Positions 59,290 through 64,000 of a DNA stretch of 64,000 nt are shown here, in pieces (position 1 is the first letter of the stretch; the number at the start of each line of letters is the position of its first letter). The stretch is from Rhypophila decipiens (taxonomy: Eukaryota; Ascomycota; Sordariomycetes; Sordariales; Naviculisporaceae), in assembly GCA_033297075.1 (NCBI GenBank), contig MU858156.1, forward strand, positions 60,348 to 124,347, written 5' to 3'. The position numbers and the translations under genes are program-made. A model generated the notes under the pieces. That model was not told where the DNA came from, did no database searches, and saw only the letters and a list, made by a program, of their open reading frames with translations.

Positions 59290-60156
59290 CTATTTCTTCT
59301 TCTTATCCTTCTTCTTCTTCTCAACCGCCCCACCACCCGACGGCCCTGCATCAGCGCCTCCTCCTCCCATCCCCCCCATAGCCCCCATCAAGGCACTCAT
59401 ATCCGGCATCCCAGGCATACCCCCCGCCCCCCCAGGCCCCCCCATCTCCTTCATCATATCCTTCAAGAAATTCTCGCTAACCCCCCCGCCCGTCATGGCA
59501 GGCGAATAATGCGGCAACAATTCACTCATCTTCCAACCCCTAGGCACAGCAGGACGCGGCCACTTCTCACCAGGCTTCAACTGAGGCGGGGGCGGCGCAC
59601 CCCTCACCACCACCCTCAACGCGGGACTCTCATCCGTCACCACATTCTTTTGCAAATGCTCCGCAACAAGGACGTACAAGTGGTGCTTGTTCTTGATATT
59701 GACTACCTGTCCGGCAGACTGGAGCTGTTTGAGGTTGACCTTGACTCGTCCCGGGTTGGCCCAGTCCTTTGGGTGGAGCTTGCCTGCTTCTAGGACCACG
59801 CTCAGGCGCAGGGATGCGCAGGCGTTTACGATTTCTGTTGCGAGGGGGTTGGGTACTGCGAGGGATTTGGAGACTCGTCGGCCTTCGGCGCGCGAGCGGG
59901 TTGCGTCGAAGTAGACGGGGTAGAGGCATTGGTAGGTCTTGTAGGCGCTGTTGTCGGTTGTGGTGAGCATTTCGGGGTAGCCTGCTGGTTGGGGGATTGG
60001 TTTTTGGAATTGTGGTTGTTGAGGGGGGGTTGGTGCTGGTGCTGGATTGCGCGCGCGGATGATGTCTGTGTCGGCAAAGTCGTCAATGTCGCCCTCGGAC
60101 GGGTCCGACATGTCGACGTCCGAGTCGGAGACTTCTTCTATTCTTGGGTGGGACAT
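59290..60156 (-). CDS. SEC65: signal recognition particle subunit SRP19/Sec65
   Basis: It binds SRP RNA and lets SRP54 join the particle that targets nascent proteins to the ER. Single exon, 288 aa from the ATG at 60156 (MSHPRIEEVSDSD); the frame is open 59 codons further but that part is leader-like. An acidic N-terminus precedes the SRP19 domain (about 70-175): YQCLYPVYFDATRSRAEGRR, VPNPLATEIVNA, LHPKDWANPGRVKV. The tail is Gly/Met-rich (GGMPGMPDMSALMGAMGG) and ends in a Lys run, as in other fungal Sec65 proteins. It is convergent with p150. Confidence 0.93.
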   Translation of the reverse strand: MSHPRIEEVSDSDVDMSDPSEGDIDDFADTDIIRARNPAPAPTPPQQPQFQKPIPQPAGYPEMLTTTDNSAYKTYQCLYPVYFDATRSRAEGRRVSKSLAVPNPLATEIVNACASLRLSVVLEAGKLHPKDWANPGRVKVNLKQLQSAGQVVNIKNKHHLYVLVAEHLQKNVVTDESPALRVVVRGAPPPPQLKPGEKWPRPAVPRGWKMSELLPHYSPAMTGGGVSENFLKDMMKEMGGPGGAGGMPGMPDMSALMGAMGGMGGGGADAGPSGGGAVEKKKKDKKKK

Positions 60157-61172
60157 TTTGGCGGTTTGGCGGTTTGGCTGGGGCAGTTGGTGGGTTTGCT
60201 TTTGAATATGGTCGTCTGAGGTGGTCGGGATGTGTGGTCTTTTTTGTCTGTTACTGAATTCGTCGAGACAAGGACTCGAAATAGCTTCAAGTGGCGGAGA
60301 GGTTGTGGTCGAGACAGGTGGAATGCGCACCAAAGTGTGGGTGGGGTGGACAGTTTTGGAGCTTCATCCAAAATGGTGGGGTTTGCTCCTTAGCCCCCAA
60401 GGCCTGAAAGTTGCAGTGGATTTAAGGTGCGGTCAGTGCGTTTCTCGGTCTCTTTGCGGGGATTAACGAAGCGGAGCCGAACTCCACCGGGACGGGCCGT
60501 TCTGGACCACACCGGGCAAGTTGGATGTCGTCTCGTCATCGGCTTCCTTTCACTTTCACCCCGTCAAAATTTGGACACCAACCTCTATACAGTATTCTAC
60601 GGTAAATAGTCAACCTGTACTACCTAACCAGGGCCCTTGCTCGTGACCTGAAACGCCTTATTATCTTGTCAAATAGGCCCTTTACAAGCTGAGAAAATAC
60701 ATTATTTCTACAACAAAAACACATTATCAAAGTCGCTGGCAGGCCTAGCAACCTTGTCAACCAGGTATACCGATTTGTCTATTTACCGTGGAGTACTGTA
60801 CAATGCACAACGCGACACCACTTCGCGTTGTTCGGATTACATCTTGGTGTTCACCAACAACAGCACCTTGCAAGCTTCTCATTCAACCCCAACCCTCCAC
60901 GACCTCTGAAACAAGTCGAGGCAGCCACCCCAGGCAGTCCTGCAGATCATTGGCCCACGAGGCAAACAGTACATACACACCCATGAACCAGGCAGCTAAT
61001 GCTTGATGGCACAGCCACCGTCTTCAGCTCTGGGCTTCATCTCACATCATGAACCACAGCTTCACGCACGTTAGCAAGATGGTCAATCTTTCTACGTTTT
61101 TCCCCCATTTGTTAGACAGACAGAAACCGTGACCATCAACAGATCCGGACAAGAAAAATCATCTTCAACAGA
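60157..61172. promoter_or_regulatory. divergent promoter region
   Basis: The upstream region of SEC65 (left) and of the multi-pass membrane gene (right). No other feature is recognised. Confidence 0.4.
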
Positions 61173-63406
61173 ATGGAAGACGCCGAGGAAAACCGGGGCC
61201 CACAGCCTCTCGGGAGTCCTGGGCCTCAGCAAAGCACAACCTCCAACATGACTCTAATCCCAGGACAAAACCATGTCACAAGCACTGAAAATCCGCCATT
61301 CCTCGCAAACGACGGCGACCAGTTTCAGGCAGACGACTGCGTACATGGCGTGGAGCCCACTAATAACACCAATAGAACACACATGCCCGTGTCGGAGACA
61401 CCACTGGAAGACGACCTAGATAACCGAGGGCCATCTCTTGGCCTTCCCGGAGAGGATATACTTCCCCAGGTCTTGATCTCTGGGTACTTGATTTCAATTA
61501 ATATTACCCTAGGGTTTGCAATTGTGGTCGTGGTTGTTTCCATGCCCAGAACCAATGACCTCTCAATAAATCCGATCAAAGGTTTACTCCTGGCGTTTAA
61601 CCTTCAAACTGGGCTTTTATGTTTAGCTCCCGTCCTCGGATTCCTCCAAGCCCTCAAAAATAGGCAAAGGATGAGTAGGCACATGTTCTGGTTTTCCGTC
61701 ACTGCCTGCCCTCTCGTCTTTGTGCTGTCAGTCCGGGTCTATGAACTAGGTATACAGGCCCAAAGACCTTCCATGTCGGACCCTTACACTCGCGGGGACC
61801 TTCTTTTGGCCTGGAAAACGGGAGCGTGGCCACAGACCTTTGTGGGATGCGAGGATCGAGTTGAACCACAGCAGTCGGACCTGTTTTCCGAAGCGATATA
61901 ATGGACGCAATTCACCAGAATTGACGGCCAGCCGCCTAATAGCACACAGCCTCTATTCGAGTCATTCAACCCTGAGCTCTTCCTCAGCATCCGCAATAAT
62001 CAGACTTTATGCTTTCAGGGATTCGCTGCCAACGAGGACCTCTACGGGCTGGGAATCCGTGCCGGTATTTACCTGCAATGGGTCACGGCATTGCTCGTTA
62101 ACAATCTCTTGCCCGACGGCCAGAGAGAGGCACAGAGAGTATACCTCGTATTCTCTGTCTCCCTGTGCCTCACAACCTACGTTATGAGTTTTTTCCGCGG
62201 ATCGTGTGTTTTCGGGATCGAGATTGAGGTGCTCTACTGGCTCTATTGGGGCGGCGTCGTCTGTGTTTTTGCGTCGTCACCTAGCCAAACTCGACTTGGC
62301 GCGAAGAAGGCCAAATGGATTGGCCTGGACTGGAAAATGGCGATTCAGTACACCACCCATATCATGATGTTTTACCATGGCATATGGTTCATCTGGTGGG
62401 CTTATGATCAAGTCTTTGCTCGGATGCCCTGCGGGACATATCAGTTCTTCGTAGCGCCCCTCTTGGACCCTAGTCCTACCTACGATTTCGTTCGAGACTT
62501 TTTGACACAGCTTATCAGCGCTGTTGCCCTTCCCTTACTTTTCGCTATCCCGTACATCACGTACCTACTCGCAGCGGAGATCAAAAATTCAATCAGGGAC
62601 TCGACCATTTGCCAACAGTTCTTGCCCAACTGGTCCAAGAGTGCCACTGGAACGAGCCCTGAGCCGGAGGCGGAACCGCAAACGACAGGCATGGAAACTC
62701 GAGTCACAAAGCTTCTTTCGCTCTTTATAAGAGGTCTTGGAAACTGGCACCTGTGGAACAAAAAGGTCTATCGATGGTTCCGCAGGAAAATGGACCTCCC
62801 CGTGCGAGCGAGGGGCGGAATCCGACTTATTACGCCCATCGATGTTGCTAATCGCAGGTAAGAGAGGTTCCGGCTCGACATACAAGACGGGGGTCCACGG
62901 CTGACTCACTTATCCCACAATAGAGCGTACCGAATCCGCTGCATCATATTGGGTGTCACATCCTGTGCCATGTCCATCACGGCGATTGAGTGCCTCTTGA
63001 GTTGGAACAAGGTGGTGAGTATCTACAATATCAGATCTACGGGTCAGTATATCGCCTTGACGATGGGGCTCGCAGGCTTTTTCCAGGCCTGCTGGCAACT
63101 GGTTAATCAGGAGGAGGCCGTAAGTCCCCCTTCCTTGTGCGTCTCCATCCCCAGTGCTAACAACAGAGCAAAATCCAGCGACGACGCCGAGACCTCACAC
63201 GCAGACAGCTCATCGGCCAAGACATTGAACTTGACCAGTTCCCACTTAGCATGTCTGGCGCATTGAGAGCCGCTTTTTCCCGGCCAGATATTGGCTTCTT
63301 GACCAATGACGGGGCATTACCCCCGCCAGTAACGGCGGCTGTGTCGAGAACCTCGACCAGTTCATCCCTATCAGAGAACAGCTCAAGCTCAACCAGGGGA
63401 TTTTAA
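61173..63406 (+). CDS. multi-pass membrane protein with in-frame stop
   Basis: Exons 61173-62857, 62924-63119 and 63167-63406 keep one frame of 707 codons. Introns GTAAGA...ATAG (66 nt) and GTAAGT...ACAG (47 nt) are convincing. The first 100 residues are soluble with possible glycosylation sites; about ten hydrophobic helices follow, then a Ser-rich tail. The family is one of many fungal integral-membrane proteins of unknown role; YGLGIRAGIYLQW is the most family-like text. A TAA at 61899-61901 interrupts the frame between helices 3 and 4, yet the same frame continues without shift. Either it is a nonsense mutation, or a 72-nt intron (61860-61931, GTTGAA...CCAG) removes it. Both fit; the donor is weak. 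Confidence 0.6.
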
Positions 63407-63468
63407 CTCGCGAGCGGAGAATGAGGATGAGCATTATACTATGACTGGGGCGGTTTGATGGAATCAAA

Positions 63469-63873
63469 GCACGCCACAAAGCAAATAATTCAAATACAAA
63501 TCAAACAAAGCAATGCAAATCAACGTAAATCGGGCTTTTTTGAGCCAAATACAAGTCAAATTAGAGGGCTTAAATATTTGGATCTATTTGTCTATTTGGA
63601 TGTAGGGCTTATATATATTTAATAGCTAATTTTGCCATTAAAAACCCCTTTTTCTGGGCTTGACCCCCCACCTAGACTTCGGATAACTTAAGTAAGAATA
63701 TATTAAACAATATTGGTGCTAACAAGGTCTAATTAGGAGGTATTCTAGATTCTAAGATAGCTAAATAAATTTGCAAATAACAAAGTAAATCAAATCAACG
63801 CAAATTAGCCTATTTTTAACCAAAGCAAGTCAAATCAGACATCTTATTTGCTTTGATTTGCTTTGTGTCATGC
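63469..63873. mobile_element. AT-rich TIR element (about 405 bp)
   Basis: The ends share an inverted CACAAAGCAAAT with partly matching outer bases (GCACGC against GCATGA). Inside, a segment of about 55 nt starting CAAATCAACG and ending CTT occurs twice in direct orientation (near 63516 and 63794) with many transitions. There is no coding capacity. The target duplication is unclear. It lies 60 bp past the membrane-protein gene. Confidence 0.55.
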
Positions 63874-63933
63874 GTTGGATGGAATGTCGACGGAATATGT
63901 ACCTGCTGTCACGGGCCACAGCCTACTACCACT

Positions 63934-63984
63934 ATGCCAGACGACCCAAAAGGGTACTATGAACTGCTTGCTATGCAGTTCTAG
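63934..63984 (+). other. possible J-domain-like fragment at window edge
   Basis: A 16-codon frame reads MPDDPKGYYELLAMQF then TAG. DPKGYYELL resembles the start of a DnaJ domain. The stop and the window end prevent any judgement; it may be a decayed fragment, a first exon or chance. Confidence 0.2.
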
Positions 63985-64000
63985 TGTAGTAGACTATATA

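Overview
The window looks like nuclear DNA of a filamentous ascomycete, most likely a Sordariomycete. The evidence is short GT-AG introns (about 50-230 nt), housekeeping proteins with fungal architecture, a dispersed single 5S rRNA gene with its own TATA box (as in Neurospora), a reductive iron-uptake pair, intron-bearing tRNA genes, and short non-autonomous transposon remnants. The species cannot be named from the sequence alone. Gene models were built by hand from reading frames, splice consensus and protein-family continuity.

Layout. 1-860: a possibly decayed coding stretch. 1.3-6 kb: a mitochondrial PP2C phosphatase (minus) diverging from a BTB-like protein (plus). 6.3 kb: a 5S rRNA gene. 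6.7-11.9 kb: a head-to-head iron permease (FTR1) and multicopper ferroxidase (FET3) sharing a 1.7-kb promoter with several GATA-type iron-repressor sites. 13.5-15.4 kb: a CCCH zinc-finger protein. 15.7-17.2 kb: a small niche of a hAT-type MITE, an inverted duplication of a zinc-knuckle-like coding fragment, a degenerate tRNA-Met-like sequence and an intron-bearing tRNA-Thr. 17.9-19.4 kb: an EamA/DMT transporter. 21-25.6 kb: a large HMG-box regulator with a long upstream region. 29.2-31.0 kb: the RuvB-like ATPase RVB1. 32.4-34.5 kb: a TCP11/Sok1 protein.

From about 34.5 to 46.4 kb I can recognise no gene. At 46.4 and 48.0 kb lie two paralogous small secreted proteins, the second broken by a nonsense codon. 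A TIR-flanked element carrying a 22-bp tandem array sits between them. Then follow tRNA-His, KISH, TAF13, a macro-domain (Poa1-like) protein, dynactin p150-Glued, SRP19/Sec65 and a multi-pass membrane protein with an in-frame stop. The window ends in an AT-rich TIR element.

Functional links: FTR1 and FET3 form one plasma-membrane complex. RVB1 and TAF13 act in chromatin and transcription initiation. KISH and SRP19 act in the secretory pathway. p150-Glued serves dynein transport. The accessory interest concentrates at 15.7-17.2 kb, 46.4-48.4 kb and 61-64 kb. I did not find a clearly new multi-gene system. The best candidates for novelty are the small secreted family, the TIR/minisatellite element and the variant 5S gene.
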